A stretch of 64,000 nt of DNA, from positions 221,731,962 to 221,795,961 of the forward strand of contig CM077644.1 in the NCBI GenBank assembly GCA_039707465.1, in the 5' to 3' direction. Both the position numbers and the translations under genes were made by a program. Positions within the stretch are counted from its first letter, which is position 1. Every line of letters begins with the position of its first letter. Below are positions 12,397 through 23,856 of the stretch, piece after piece. The DNA is from Rhabdophis nuchalis (taxonomy: Eukaryota > Chordata > Lepidosauria > Squamata > Natricidae). The notes beneath the pieces were generated by a model. The model was not told where the DNA came from. It saw only the letters and a program-made list of their open reading frames with translations, and made no database searches.

Positions 12397-12636
12397 GACA
12401 TACTTAACCTATGGAGACCTTCCATTCAGACAGATATTGTATGTATACAAGCCACTATTCCAAACTAATTCCAAACTAAATGCGCATGAGAGCGAACCGG
12501 TACCAGTTTGTGACAGAACACCCCTGACCTGTGCAGTATGCATGAGAGAGAGGCAATGTTATTTCTGGTTGTAGCTTCAACAGGTTGGCCAGGATCTGTT
12601 CATTTTTGCTCACATCAACCAGCTTTGCAATGTCTG

Positions 12637-12660
12637 CCCGCCCGCCCGCCCGCCCGCCTG
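12637..12660. repeat. (CCCG)n microsatellite
   Basis: About six CCCG units stand just upstream of a SINE tail; a GC-rich island in AT-rich sequence. Confidence 0.9.
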
Positions 12661-12880
12661 CTTTTCAGTCAATGTTGGCTCCTGGTAGCTACCTGATCTA
12701 GTCCTTGTAGTTTTCTTGGCAGGGTTTTTTTGAAAGAGGTTTACCATTTCCTTCTTCCTAGGGCTGAGAGAAAATGATTGGCCCAAAATCACACAGATGG
12801 CTTCATATTTTAGGCAGGACTGAAACTCACAGTCTCCTGGTTTTTAGTCGGGTGACTTAACCACTACACAAAGATTGGTT
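12661..12880 (-). mobile_element. MIR-like tRNA-derived SINE
   Basis: Read on the minus strand it starts near 'tgtgtagtggttaag', a tRNA A-box-like head, and continues with 'gggccaatcattttctctca'. The same family is at 44200-44398. It is diverged, hence old. Confidence 0.65.
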
Positions 12881-13238
12881 TATTTCTGTCTTATGTGAAA
12901 GAAATCCCACTTTAGGCCATTTGGTTGTTCTTAACACTTCAGCTCCATCCCTGAGTTCTTTAGAACTTCACTACAAGAGTAGGAGGCATATATACCTCCT
13001 ATATATTTTTTGTAACATATTTGAACTTGAATACTAAGGAAGACAGGCTGGCAGGCAACTAAAGATTCTCAGTCTATTTCTACTGGTTAACTGCTATATG
13101 GCAACTCAAGATCCCATCACAGTCTACCGAAACAGACTTTGATAAATTTGTTGGCTTATTTATTAAATTTATTTGCCACCCATTTCACCACAGGTTCATG
13201 TAACAGAAAGGGCAGGAAGCAGGTTTCTTTCACTACAC

Positions 13239-13373
13239 CAAGGGTGTCAAACTCGCGAAGACACGTTGCCATCATGTGACATATCGCAACTTTCCCCCTT
13301 CGCTAAACCGGGGATGGGTGTGGCCCATCCCTGTGAAGCATCACGCCCGCAGGCCGTGAGTTTGACACCCCTG
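13239..13373. mobile_element. hAT-type MITE, 135 bp
   Basis: The ends CAAGGGTGTCAAACTC and GAGTTTGACACCCCTG are inverted repeats. The 8-bp flanks CACTACAC and TACTACAT match at six positions. The same family sits at 36636-36790 and 42882-43094. Confidence 0.78.
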
Positions 13374-13381
13374 TACTACAT

Positions 13382-14557
13382 TGTTCTTTTTTCAGTACAA
13401 GCTTTTACCTGCTTTAAAGTCCTTATTATTTTTGGTGATCAAGAAAATGGTTAAAAATACAGGGCTACAATTTCACGCAGTGAAACAGGGAAGGTTTATT
13501 TTTAGTGATGGCTGATATAATTGCTCTCAAAGGTGAGCAACCTGGAGGCTGCACTGTAGAATCAAATTCCAGCTGGGGGCTGTAAATAGATTGCCATAAT
13601 ATCATCAAGAATTACATTTTTGACACCCTTCCCTCTTTTGGTTAAGGCGATTTAGGGAGGGTGTTTAAGGATAAAAATTGGAGACTTAGCAACTCCAAAT
13701 TTTCAGTTTGGAAAAGGAAAGCAATGGCAATTATAATATTCAGCCCCCTTCATTTGTGGGGCTGCAAAAGCAACAAAATAGGTCACTGTTGGGAGGAGCA
13801 CATGGGTTTTATGGTCTGCATCTCTCACATACTGCATTCTTAACACATTTGTTGTAAAGATGTGAAAAATATGAAGCAGTGTAGAAAACCTTACTGAAAG
13901 CATCCCAATTCTCCTTGGTGATATTTAAGGATAAAATATGAATGTTTGAAGAGACATTTGACACGTGTTCAATAGAGTTTGCTTAGAAATCTTTCTGCAA
14001 TTGGGAATCCTAATAACGAACGTTCCTGATTGCAAGCAATTATTCTAAGTACATTCAGGTGAAAAACCTGAAATCTTATTTTTTTAATTTATTTCTATTT
14101 TATTTATTATTATGCCAATGAATGAGTACAAGTTAAAGACAAAGTGGTAGAGATGGGCAACACAGACACATTTATAAGGGTATTCGCATAGTAAACATTA
14201 CGTAGAATATGCCACAAGATATGGTCATAACTAAATAAGGCAATAGTTTGTATAAAAAGTAATTCATTTTTCCTGCTCCACTACCAAACTAGAATGTCTC
14301 TTCAGTGTTATTTTTTCTTTTCAGGTTTTGTAAGATGAATAGAAATGCTTATGAAAAGATTCTATTAATGAAAAAGTATTCCAGCTACTTTTATTGTGTC
14401 TTTTCCTGGGGCGGAGTATCAGAGAGAAATTTGATTTACTTGGTTGACACGTTATAGCTCAACCATACCCAGAGACAGTGGAAGTTACAATTCAACATAT
14501 CTTACTTAGGAGATAATCATTTCTCTCTCAGTCCGAAAACTACATAACTTAAGCACT
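13382..14557. other. Intron, nothing recognised
   Basis: Diverged intronic sequence without an exon or a bounded element. Confidence 0.5.
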
Positions 14558-14892
14558 ATGCTCAGTGGCTAAGATGCTAAGCTTATCGATCAGAAAGGTT
14601 GGCAGTTTGATGGTTTGAATCCTTAGCGCCACATAATGGAGTGAGCTCCTGTTACTTGGCCCAGCTTCTGCCAACCTAGCATGTAAAAATGCAAGTACAA
14701 AAATAGGAACCAGCTTTGGTGGGAAGATAACAGTGTTCCATGTGCCTTCGGTGTTGAGTTGTGTCAGCCACACGACTACAGAGATGTCTTTGGACAGCGC
14801 TGGCTCTTTGGCTTTGAATCGGAGATGAGCACTGCCCCCTAGAGTCGGGAATGACTAATACATATGCGTGAGGGGATCCTTTACCTTTACGT
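14558..14892 (+). mobile_element. Sauria-type SINE, full length
   Basis: The tRNA-like head 'ctcagtggctaagatgctaa' with a B-box-like 'ggtttgaatcc' is followed by the body 'ccagcttctgccaacctagc' and 'cctagagtcgggaatgact', ending 'tcctttacctttac'. This is the squamate-specific SINE, mobilised by BovB-type LINEs. Confidence 0.9.
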
Positions 14893-14920
14893 ATGTTTTT
14901 AAAGGCAGGCAAGAAATATA

Positions 14921-15569
14921 CCGTATTTTTTGTAGTATGAGACACTCCCCCCCCCCAAAAAAAGAGGGTGAAAATTTTATACAACGAATATAGCCCCACC
15001 CACCCTACCAGGGACCAAAAACGTGATGCATGGAGACAGTGATGGTCTGAGGCAATCCCTGTAGCCTGGAACAGCTGACTGGGGGTATTCCAGCAGTCCA
15101 ATCCACCCGCCAATCAGCTGTGCTGAATCAGGCTGCAATAAGTGCTGAAGCTGACCTGGCTGGTCAGAGTGTGCAGCAGCAATCATATTCAGTAAGCACA
15201 GTAACTGATCCAGCAGGATTCAAAATAATAATAATATACAATACATTACCAAAAGCAGGTTTTTCCAAGGTAGCAGTAGATACAAGCAAAACACACGCAG
15301 TTTCACTTTCAGTTCTCGGCTAAGATAGGCTCCTTTCTGTCTCCTTGTTGCTCACACAGCAAATTTCAGAGTCCAAGTAGCCCTCATTGGCTGACTTAAT
15401 TGCTATGCCTACTCAATGGCTGACCTTGTTACCATGTGTCAGCTGATACCATGGATGCTGACAGGCAGAGGCAGAATTCTTTTTCTTCTTATTTTCCTCC
15501 CCAAAAACTAAGGGGAGGAAAACTAAAACTAACTTATAGTCGAGAGCGTCTTATACTCAAAAAATATGG
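14921..15569. mobile_element. TA-flanked DNA transposon/MITE, 649 bp
   Basis: It begins CCGTATTTTTTGTAGTATGA and ends TCTTATACTCAAAAAATATGG, with TA on both sides. The interior ('ccaatcagctgtgctgaatc') is related in inverted orientation to 5641-6198. It lies 28 bp from a Sauria SINE. Confidence 0.75.
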
Positions 15570-16488
15570 TAATTCATTTATGATAATCTAGAATTCAACT
15601 TTTGAAACTTCCTCCTTCTGGGAGACTTAGACAAGGTTAAACAGATCCCAGAGAGAAGCTGTGCATCTGAGTTCCCTTTAAATAAAAGAAGAATGCCAAA
15701 TAAAACAAAATGAAAATTATACCCTATGTCTGTCGGCCTAAATTGCTATGGTACAGAAAAGAAAGGCACAAAAACCGCATACCAGGCCCACAAGAAAACT
15801 GCAGTGCCAACCTATACCACCATTATGGCAAAAACACCATAAAACAACCTGAGCGGATTAAAGCCCCTGGCAATGAATTCAGAAGAAACACTGAAATTTG
15901 CCTTCTCTTTAGTCTTCAAGAACCCTTAGGAATGGGAAAGGTTTAAGCCAGTGGTCGGCAAACCGCAGCTCGCGAGCCAGGACTGGCTCTTTGGCCCCTC
16001 GAGTGCGGCTCTTCCTTCAACTAGCCACGGGCAGACTCCGGGAGCCGCACGCCCACCTCCCTCCTCCCGCAGCGAGCGGCCGTGCGGGCGTGCGGGGGAA
16101 GGACCCAAGGCTGCGGCTATCTAAACGCCGCGGAGGCCGTCCGGGTGCCGCACGCTGACCTCCCTCCCCTTCTGTGCGGCGGGTAGCCCTGGAAAATGCC
16201 CTTCGAACAGCAGGCGGCTGTTGCTGCTGCTGCTGTTCCCGAGCCCTGCGACCATCGGGCAGGACGAAAGGGTCCCGCGGGCTCCCCCTCAAAAGGGGGA
16301 GGGCCCCGACGAGCCGAGGCTCCCAACGGAGAGAGCCGAAGCGAAGCTGAAAACCCAGCAGCAGCCAAGGAAAAAGCCGCCCGCAAAAGCTCGCTGGCTC
16401 GCCTGGGCCACTCCGGACCTTCGGAGCATTGTGGGTGGGCGTGGGAGGGAGGGAGGGAGGGGGGGAAAGAATGAGGAGAACCCCTCTT

Positions 16489-16566
16489 TTTTCCTTCCTT
16501 CCTTCCTTCCTTCCTTCCTTCCTTCCTTCCTTCCTTCCTTCCTCCCTCCCTCCCTCCCTCTCCCTC
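16489..16566. repeat. (CTTC)n and (CTCC)n microsatellite
   Basis: About 13 CTTC units grade into CTCC and CCCTCT. The long frames rich in Lys/Glu/Arg or Ser/Pro across 16000-17430 are translations of this and of the adjoining G/A-rich block. Confidence 0.95.
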
Positions 16567-16689
16567 TCCCTCTCTGCCTTTTTTTGCAACAGTTTTGGCT
16601 TGGGGGGGGGGGAACAATGAAAAGCAAAACACAAAAAAATCCAAATTGTTGCAAGGAGCGCCTTTCCTTTCCTTCCCGACGCAGCGAGC

Positions 16690-17430
16690 ACGCCAAAGCT
16701 ATGGGAGAGCGGGGGGGGGGAAGGAGGGAGGGAAATAACCAGGAGGTGGGGGGAGAGAAGAGGAGAAGGGGGGCAGCACAAGGGGGGAAAGAGGAGGTGG
16801 GCACCCGCTGGCAAAGAGAGAGAGAGAGAGAAAGAAGAAGAAAGAGAGGAAAGAAGAGATAAATTGGGGAGGGGGAGGCAGAAGGAAGTTTCTCCGCTGT
16901 CTCAAAGCGCAAATCTTCCCCCCTCGATTCGGATGGGCTCCCTTCCCCAAGTGGGAGGGAATGAGGAGGGGCTGGGAAGGCAGACTTTCCTTCGAACTGG
17001 AAGAAGGGGGGGAGGGAAGAATACGGAGAGGAAGTGCGGAGAGGAGAGGAAGGAGGGAGGGGAAGAGAGAGAAGGGGGGGAGAAGAAGAGGGAGGAGGAG
17101 GAGGAAGAAGTGGAAGGAAAAGCGGAAAGAGGGAAGAATGTGGAGAGAATGCCAAGAGAGGAAGACGAAGGGAGGAGGAGAGGAAGAGGTGGAAGGGAAA
17201 AAACGGAGGAGGAAGGAATGCAGACAGAGAGCGCCAAGAAGAAAGAAGAAGAGGGGTGGAGGCAGAGAATGAAGGAGGAGGAGTAAGAAGAAAGAAGGAA
17301 AAATGAAGAAAAGGAGAGCCACCAAGAGGAAGAGGAGGAAAAAGTAGGGACAAGGAAGAAGAGGATGATGAAGAAGAAGAAGAAAAGCAAGAGGAAGGAA
17401 GAGTGAAGAAAGGATGGAGAGAAAGACAAA
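16690..17430. repeat. Polypurine tract (G/A-rich), about 740 bp
   Basis: Nearly all bases on the plus strand are G or A (ggaggag, gaagaag, gagagaa). It is inside the hAT element and could adopt triplex structures or be misassembled. It is not coding. Confidence 0.85.
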
Positions 17431-17582
17431 CCACTCAGGGGCTACAAGAACATCAATTTACCTATTTTTATTTTACGGATGTATTTGTGTTCCACCTTAA
17501 TAACTCCAGACACTAAAACAAGCCCTTCCTCTTTTTCCCTCTAACAGCCCTGTGAGGTGGGCTGGGAGAGAATTAAATCCCC

Positions 17583-18666
17583 ATGTTCAACAACCTTTGG
17601 TGGCTAATGTTGAGCAGGGGACTCTGCAGTCCTCATACATGCAGACCAGTTGCCCAGCTCCCAAATTTTGATCGGATTCAAAGCGTAAAAGCAGTGAGAT
17701 ACCAAATAGGTGAATTTTATGATGCTCTTTTCGAAATATCAGAAATTTCCGAAGATCCACAAATTAAAAGCAAGGCAGAATCTCTTGGAAATGCAATGAA
17801 AGACTATAAATTTTTAGTATCACTGGTTTTTTGGTACGATTTACTGTTCCAAGTCAATTATGTAAGCAAGGAACTTCAAAGTAAATCTGTAGATGTATCT
17901 ATTGCACTTTCTTCATTTGAAAAACTTTTAAAATGGTTAAGCGACTACAGAAATACTGGATTCGAACAAGTTTTAGTTCAAGCAAAAATTCTTGCACAAG
18001 ATTTGGAAATATCTACAGAATTTCGAAATAAAAGGCTTCGGAAAAGAAAGAAACATTTCAATTATGAAGGTGATGATGAACCTATTGTAGATCCGATAAA
18101 CGCATACAAGATATCTTTTTTTAATTTTGTTTTAGATAAAGCTACAGAATCACTAAAAGATCGTTTTGAACAATTGAAAAATCATAATGACTTATTTGGG
18201 TTTCTGGGAAAATTTCAAAATATGGAAAAAGAAGCACTTCAAAAACATGCAGCTAAATTAGAAATTTCTCTAACAGATTCTAGGTTCACAGAAAATGATG
18301 CACCAATAGTGAAGGAAGCTGATATAGATGGAAAAATGTTAGTTGAAGAAATGGAAGCTTTAAAATCTATCCTTCCATCAGAATTTTTTGAAAATCCATT
18401 TAAAATGTTCAAATTTTTATCGGAAAATGACAGAGCAACGGCATTTCCAAACTTGTTTATTGCTCTCCGAATATATTTAACAATTCCAGTGAGCGTTGCT
18501 TCTGGAGAGATATCATTTTCCAGGCTAAAACTAATAAAAAACTATCTGAGATCGACAATGACTAAATAGTTTAGCAATTTTGTCGATTGAAAGTGAAGAA
18601 GCAAGGAAATTGGATTTTCAAACTATTTTAGAAGAATTTACGGAACAAAAACTTAGAAATATGTAA
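17583..18666 (+). pseudogene. hAT transposase C-terminal part, frameshifted
   Basis: This is a 328-codon open stretch with hAT features of the ZMYM1-like group: RYQIGEFYDALFEI near residue 38, FLVSLVFWYDLLFQVN, and the C-terminal dimerisation segment FPNLFIALRIYLTIPVSVA followed by GEISFSRLKLIKNYLRSTM. After STMTK the frame hits a stop at 18567. The true continuation (NSLAILSIESEEARKL to LRNM, stop at 18664-18666) is in the next frame, so one base has been gained or lost near 18564. The N-terminal zinc finger and first catalytic acid are absent. It is AT-rich, unlike its flanks. Confidence 0.82.
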
Positions 18667-18839
18667 ATTAATATATTCATATTCAATGATGTAAATTTAT
18701 ATTCAATAAAATGTAATTGTTTTTGTATTTTGTGTATTTTTATTTTTTAATGTATGTAGAAGTTTACCCATCTTATGATCCATGATATTTGATTTATATA
18801 TATATTGAATTTGCATTTTATTTAAATATTTAATATATA

Positions 18840-18894
18840 GAGGGCCCCGCAAAAAAAATCCAATCGGGCCCCGCACTTATTGGATCCGGGCCTG
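18840..18894. mobile_element. 3' terminus of the inner hAT element
   Basis: A doubled 'gggccccgca' motif leads to an end CCGGGCCTG, which on the other strand begins CAGGCCCGG, a hAT-like terminus. The matching 5' terminus was not seen upstream of 17583, so the inner element is 5'-truncated. Confidence 0.55.
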
Positions 18895-18948
18895 AACACA
18901 CAAACACACATGCACACGCAGAGTGACAGATGGGTGGAGGGAGGAGAG

Positions 18949-19063
<115 letters not shown>

Positions 19064-19446
19064 GAAAGAAAAAGAAAGTGGGAGAGAGAGAGAGAAAGAA
19101 AGAACTTATGACCACAATTGAGCCCAAAATTTTGGTTGCTAAGCAGGACCGTCATTAAATGAGTCACCACATTTTCCAAGTTGGCCACGCCCACCCAGTC
19201 ACACGACCGCTGAGCCACTCCCATAGAACAGGTCACACCTTTTGGTTCTCAAAAGAAATTTCAGTCATGGTACTGTTGATATTTGGCTCTCTTGACTAAT
19301 AAGTTTGCCCACCACTGGTTTAAGCAAAACAAACAAATGCAGCCCAGATACAAATTTGGGAAGTAGGAAACAGAAGCAAAAGAGAGTTCATGCAGCTCTT
19401 AAAATGCTTTGCATTGGTATTCTCTTCCTATGTATTACATTTCATT

Positions 19447-19523
19447 CCATAAAAGCTGGCTGGAGAATTCTGGGAGTTGAAGTCCACAAGTCTTAAAGCT
19501 GCCAAGTTTGAAGACCTCTGTAT
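19447..19523. mobile_element. Half of a fold-back MITE
   Basis: The segment 'gaattctgggagttgaagtc' and 'cacaagtcttaaagctgcc' is one arm of the palindromic MITE seen complete at 41821-41926. Confidence 0.6.
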
Positions 19524-19528
19524 TAAGA

Positions 19529-19860
19529 TAAAGGTTCCCCTCGCACATATTTGCTAGTTGTTCCTGACTCTAGGGGATGTTTCAAAGCCAAAGAGCCAGC
19601 ACTGTCCAACAATGTCTCTGTGGTCATATGGCTGGCATGACAAAACGGCGAAGGCACATGGAACGCTGTTACCTTCCCACCAAAGGTGATCCCTATTTTT
19701 CTACTTGCATTTTTACATGCTTTCGAATTGCTAGGTTGGCAGAAGCTGGGATATGTAACGGGAACTCACTCCGTTATGTGGCGCTAGGGATTCGAACCGC
19801 CGAACTGCCAACCTTTCTGACGATAAGCTCAGCGTCTTAGCCACTGAGCTACTGTGTCCC
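19529..19860 (-). mobile_element. Sauria-type SINE, full length
   Basis: On the minus strand it reads from the tRNA-like head (revcomp of 'gcgtcttagccactgagcta') through B-box 'ggttcgaatcc' to the tail 'ggggaacctttatctta'. It is better preserved than the 14558 copy. Confidence 0.92.
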
Positions 19861-19911
19861 TTCTGTATTACAACGTTTAAAAAAGCAAGTCATGTATCAT
19901 GAGAAAAGGGA

Positions 19912-22395
19912 GCCATGGGAGCAAACCAGAGTAAGATTGGTTTCCCTGCATCTATTACTGGGTATAGGGGATATAGTCATCACACCCCTGTCATGGTCAG
20001 ACCACTCACTTCTCCGGCTCGACTTTCCAATCGCTACACCCCATCGCGGGGAGGGGAACCTGAGTCACCTATCTGGTTCCACCCCAGGGCCTGATGGACC
20101 CGGACAGGTTCCAGACGGCGCTTGGGCCACTTCCTGTATCCCTGACCCACGCCCCGATGGAGGACCTCGTGGCCGCATGGAATACTGCGACCGCGGGAGC
20201 CTTGGATCGGGTCGCGCCCTTGCGGCCTCTCTTGCGGCGGCGAACCACCCTGGCCCCTTGGTTTACCGAGGAGCTAGGGGTGATGAAATGCCACAAGAGA
20301 TGCCTAGAGAGGAGATGGAGGTCTACTCGATCTGAATCTGACCGGACACAAGTAAGAGCCCATTTACGGACTTACATTGTGGCGCTGAGAGTGGCCAAAC
20401 GTCATCATTGTGCCACCCTCATAGCATCCGCAGATAACCGCCCTGCCGCCCTGTTTAGGGTGACCCGCTCCCTCTTACAACAGAGGGTGCGGGAAGCCCC
20501 ATTACAGGGTAGAGCAGAGGAATTTGTGATTTATCTGCAGGAGAAAATCGCTCAGATACAGAACGAGCTAGTCTCCATTGATGGCCCAGTGGGATTGCAC
20601 AAGGCGGGCCTTGGTTGGGAGGAGTTTGACTCTGTTACTTCCGAGGATATGGACAGGTTACGTGGGCGACTGCGAGCCACCACATGTTTATTGGACCCGT
20701 GTCCTTCCTGGTTTGTACTGGCATCCTGGGAGGTGACATGAGGCTGGCTCCAGGAGGTTGTCAACGCTTCTCTGGGTGAGGGTTTCTTGCCTGCCTCTCT
20801 TAAAGAGGCCATGGTGAGGCCCCTCCTGAAGAAGCCCTCTCTGGATCCAGCTTTATTAGCCAACTATCGTCCCGTCTCCAACCTTCCCTTCCTGGCGAAG
20901 GTTGTTGAGAGTGTGGTGGCACAACAGTTTCCCCGTCACTTGGAGGAAGTTGATTATCTAGACCCGCGCCAGTCCGGCTTCCGGCCCGGGCACAGCACCG
21001 AGACGGCATTGGTCGCGTTGGTAGATGATCTCTGGAGGGCCAGAGATGGGGGTTGTTCCTCCATCCTGGTCCTATTAGACCTCTCAGCGGCTTTTGATAC
21101 CATCGACCATGGTATCTTATTGCATCGGCTGGAGGGGTTGGGGGTGGGAGGCACCGTTTTACGGTGGTTCTCCTCCTACCTCTCCGGTCGGTCGCAATTT
21201 GTGTTGACAGGAGGGCAGAGGTCGACCTCTAGGCCCCTCACTTGTGGGGTGCCTCAGGGGTCGGTCCTCTCGCCACTCCTGTTCAACACATATATGAAGC
21301 CGCTGGGTGAGATCATCCGTGGTTTTGGGGTAGAGTACCACCTCTACGCTGACGACACGCAGCTGTATATATCTACCCCAAACCACCCCAACGATGCCGT
21401 AGCGGTGATGTGTCAGTGCCTGGAAGCCGTGCGGGCCTGGATGGGAAGTAACAGACTCAGACTCAACCCGTCTAAGACCGAGTGGCTGTGGTTTCCGGCA
21501 TCCCGGTACAACCAGTTGACTCCATCACTGGCCATAGGGGACGATCACCTTACCCCTGTGGATGGGGCACGCAACTTGGGCGTCCTCCTTGATGCCCGGC
21601 TGTCCATGGAAGATCAAGTGACAGCCGTGGCCAGGAGGGCATTTTACCAGGTTCGCCTGGTCCGCCAGTTGCGTCCCCTATTGGATCGGGGTGCCCTTTG
21701 CACAGTCACTCATGCCCTCGTGACATCCCGGCTGGACTATTGCAACTCTCTCTACATGGGGCTCCCCTTGAGGTGCACCCGAAGGCTTCAGCTAGTCCAG
21801 AATGCAGCCGCGTGGGCAGTTATGGGAGCCTCTAGGTTCTCCCATGTAACACCGCTCCTGTGCGAGCTGCACTGGCTGCCTGTCGTCTTTCGGGTGCGCT
21901 TCAAGGTGTTAGTTATCATCTTTAAAGCGCTCCATGGCACGGGACCTAGCTATCTGCGGGATCGCATTCTGCCTCATACATCCCTGTGACCGATTCGCTC
22001 CCACAGAGAGGGACTTCTCCGGGTGCCGTCCACTAGGCTGTGCCAGCGGGCGACGTCCAGGGGAAGGGCCTTCTCTGTGGCGGGCCCGACCCTCTGGAAC
22101 GACCTTCCCCCCGAAATCAGAACGACCACTGACCTTCGTTCCTTCCGACAGCTTTTAAAAACTCATTTCTTCCGTTTGGCTGGCCTAGGGTAATTTTAAT
22201 TAGTTATGGTGTTAAGGGGTTTTAGAGACAGTTTTTAGTTTTTATAGATGTTTTTAGCGCAGGATATGTTTAACTGTGTTTTTAAATTTTGTACTCTGTG
22301 TTTATTGTTTTTTAATTCTCCTGTGCCCCGCCTCGAGTCCCTCTGGGGAGAGAGAGCGGGTTAGAAATAAAAATTTATTATTATTATTATTATAG
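19912..22395 (+). mobile_element. L2-type LINE, 5'-truncated, nearly intact reverse transcriptase
   Basis: It starts within the endonuclease C-terminus (frame through 'PLSWSDHSLLRLDFPI'), shifts frame near 20070-20094, and then one frame runs from 20094 to the stop at 22191-22193. Only two stops interrupt that frame, at about 20739 and 21987-21989; both are TGA where other copies have an Arg codon. The polymerase has [50 protein letters not shown] and YADDTQLYI (YADD at 21345-21356). The 3' end has the 'gccccgcctcgagtcc' motif, AATAAA and an (ATT)n tail. Confidence 0.92.
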
Positions 22396-22870
22396 TAAAG
22401 ATTTCTCTCAGTGTCCCTGCCCATCAGTGCTATTTGCCCTCCAGAGATGCTGTCTACAATAAACAAAAAAATTAAGGGTAAAAAGGAGCTGAAAGTAGGA
22501 CTCAATTCATTTTTGTTAGGAAAATTTGGGGAAATTGAACTTCTAAAAAAAAGGATATAGCTAAAATAGTACTGGTTCAGTGCAGGGCAACAAAGATGAC
22601 TGGGTTTTTTTTTTTTTTAAAGTCCTGAAGTATGAAAAAAAAAAGTATAAAGAGACAGCCACTATTTGATGGTGGTGAACCAAACACGAGTTTGTGCCAG
22701 CTGAAAACAGTGATTACGGTCAGCAAAATAAATCAAATTTTTGGCAGAGGCAACCACAAAACACCTTAATGAAAGTTATACTACAGCTGGCATGACCTGT
22801 AGTTTTAATCAGAAGCTTCTGAACTTATAGTAAAAAGTTCCTGTTGATTTTACTCTGCTAGTAATTTTTA
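22396..22870. other. Intron, nothing recognised
   Basis: Short T and A runs; no exon or bounded element. Confidence 0.5.
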
Positions 22871-22871
22871 C

Positions 22872-23603
22872 ATAGAATTAAAAAAAACAGAGTTGGAAGG
22901 GACCTTGTAGGTCATCTAGTCCAGCCCCCTGCCCAAACAGGAGACCTTACACCATTTCTGACAGATGGCAGTCCAGTCTCTTCTTGAAAGCTTCCAGTAA
23001 TGAAGCATCCTCAACTTCCGAAGGCAACTTCTGTTCCATCGGTTGATTGTTCTCACTGTCAGAAAATTTATCCTTATTTCTAGGTTGAATCTCTCCTTGA
23101 TCAGTTTCCATCTGTTATTCCTTGTCTGGCCTTCAGGTGCTTTGGAAAATAGCTTGACTCCCTCCTCTGAAATATTGGAACACTGCTAGCATGTCACTCC
23201 TAATCCTTCTTTTCATTATACTAGATAAACCCAGATCCAGCAACCATTCTTCATATGTTTTAGCCTCCAGTTCCCTAATCATTTTTGTTGCTCTTTGCTG
23301 CACTCTTTCTAGAGCAGTTATGGTGAACCTTTTTGGCACCGAGTGCCCAAACTGGAATGTGCACACATGCACCAACCAGCTGCTCTTTGGGTTTTTGGTG
23401 ATCCAGCACATGCAAAGACCAGCTGGCCGGCATGCATGCACATGCCAGAAACCAGAAGAGTAGCTGGCGATGGCACATGTGCCCACAGAGAGGGCTCTGC
23501 GTGCCCTCTCTGGCATGCATGTGATAGATTCACCATCACTGTTCTAGAGTCTCAACATCTTTTTTATAGTGTGGTGACCAAAACCCAGAGCCGTTACACC
23601 AGC
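22872..23603 (-). mobile_element. CR1-type LINE 3' end, split by a hAT MITE
   Basis: The antisense CR1 3' end begins 'agagttggaagggacc', continues with 'tgtttgggcaggggg' read backwards, and resumes after the MITE at 23550 with 'tctcaacatc...gtggtgacc'. The 8-bp duplication of the inserted MITE (TTCTAGAG) is CR1 sequence, so CR1 came first. Confidence 0.85.
23315..23541. mobile_element. hAT-type MITE nested in CR1
   Basis: The ends CAGTTATGGTGAACC and GATTCACCATCACTG are inverted repeats, flanked by the exact duplication TTCTAGAG (23307-23314 and 23542-23549). The interior has 'gcacacatgcaccaaccagc' and other phrases shared with 31391-32442 and 36127-36250. Confidence 0.9.
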
Positions 23604-23611
23604 ACTATCTG

Positions 23612-23840
23612 AAGACATTTCCATGGCCATGTGGCCAGCATGACATCATGGAGTGCTGTTACCTTCCCACCCTAATTGTACCTATTTATCTACTTGCATT
23701 TCCATGCTTTCCAACTGCTGGGTTGGCAAGAGCTGGGGTGAGGACAGGTGCATACCCTGTTGCATTTTGCTCGGGTCTTAAACCCAGGCAGCTGGCTTTC
23801 CACTCAACAAGCCAGTGTCTTGGCTGCCACCAGGCTGGCT
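23612..23840 (-). mobile_element. Sauria-type SINE, diverged
   Basis: The body motifs 'gaccatggaaatgtc' (minus strand) and 'gtgggaaggtaacagc' and a tRNA-like head with 'gtttaagaccc' are recognisable, but divergence is much greater than in the other copies. Confidence 0.65.
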
Positions 23841-23856
23841 TTTCTATCTTATAGAC

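Noticed and set aside
15960..16450. GC-rich block that could be a CpG-island promoter
   Set aside because: It lies between hAT ends with an exact target duplication and a similar block occurs in a second hAT (27780-28180), so it is element sequence. PARP8's promoter is outside the window.
16017..17434. Long open frames (up to about 380 codons) rich in Ser/Pro/Leu or in Arg/Glu/Gly on both strands
   Set aside because: They are translations of CTTC, CTCC and polypurine repeats inside a hAT element and have no domain-like composition.
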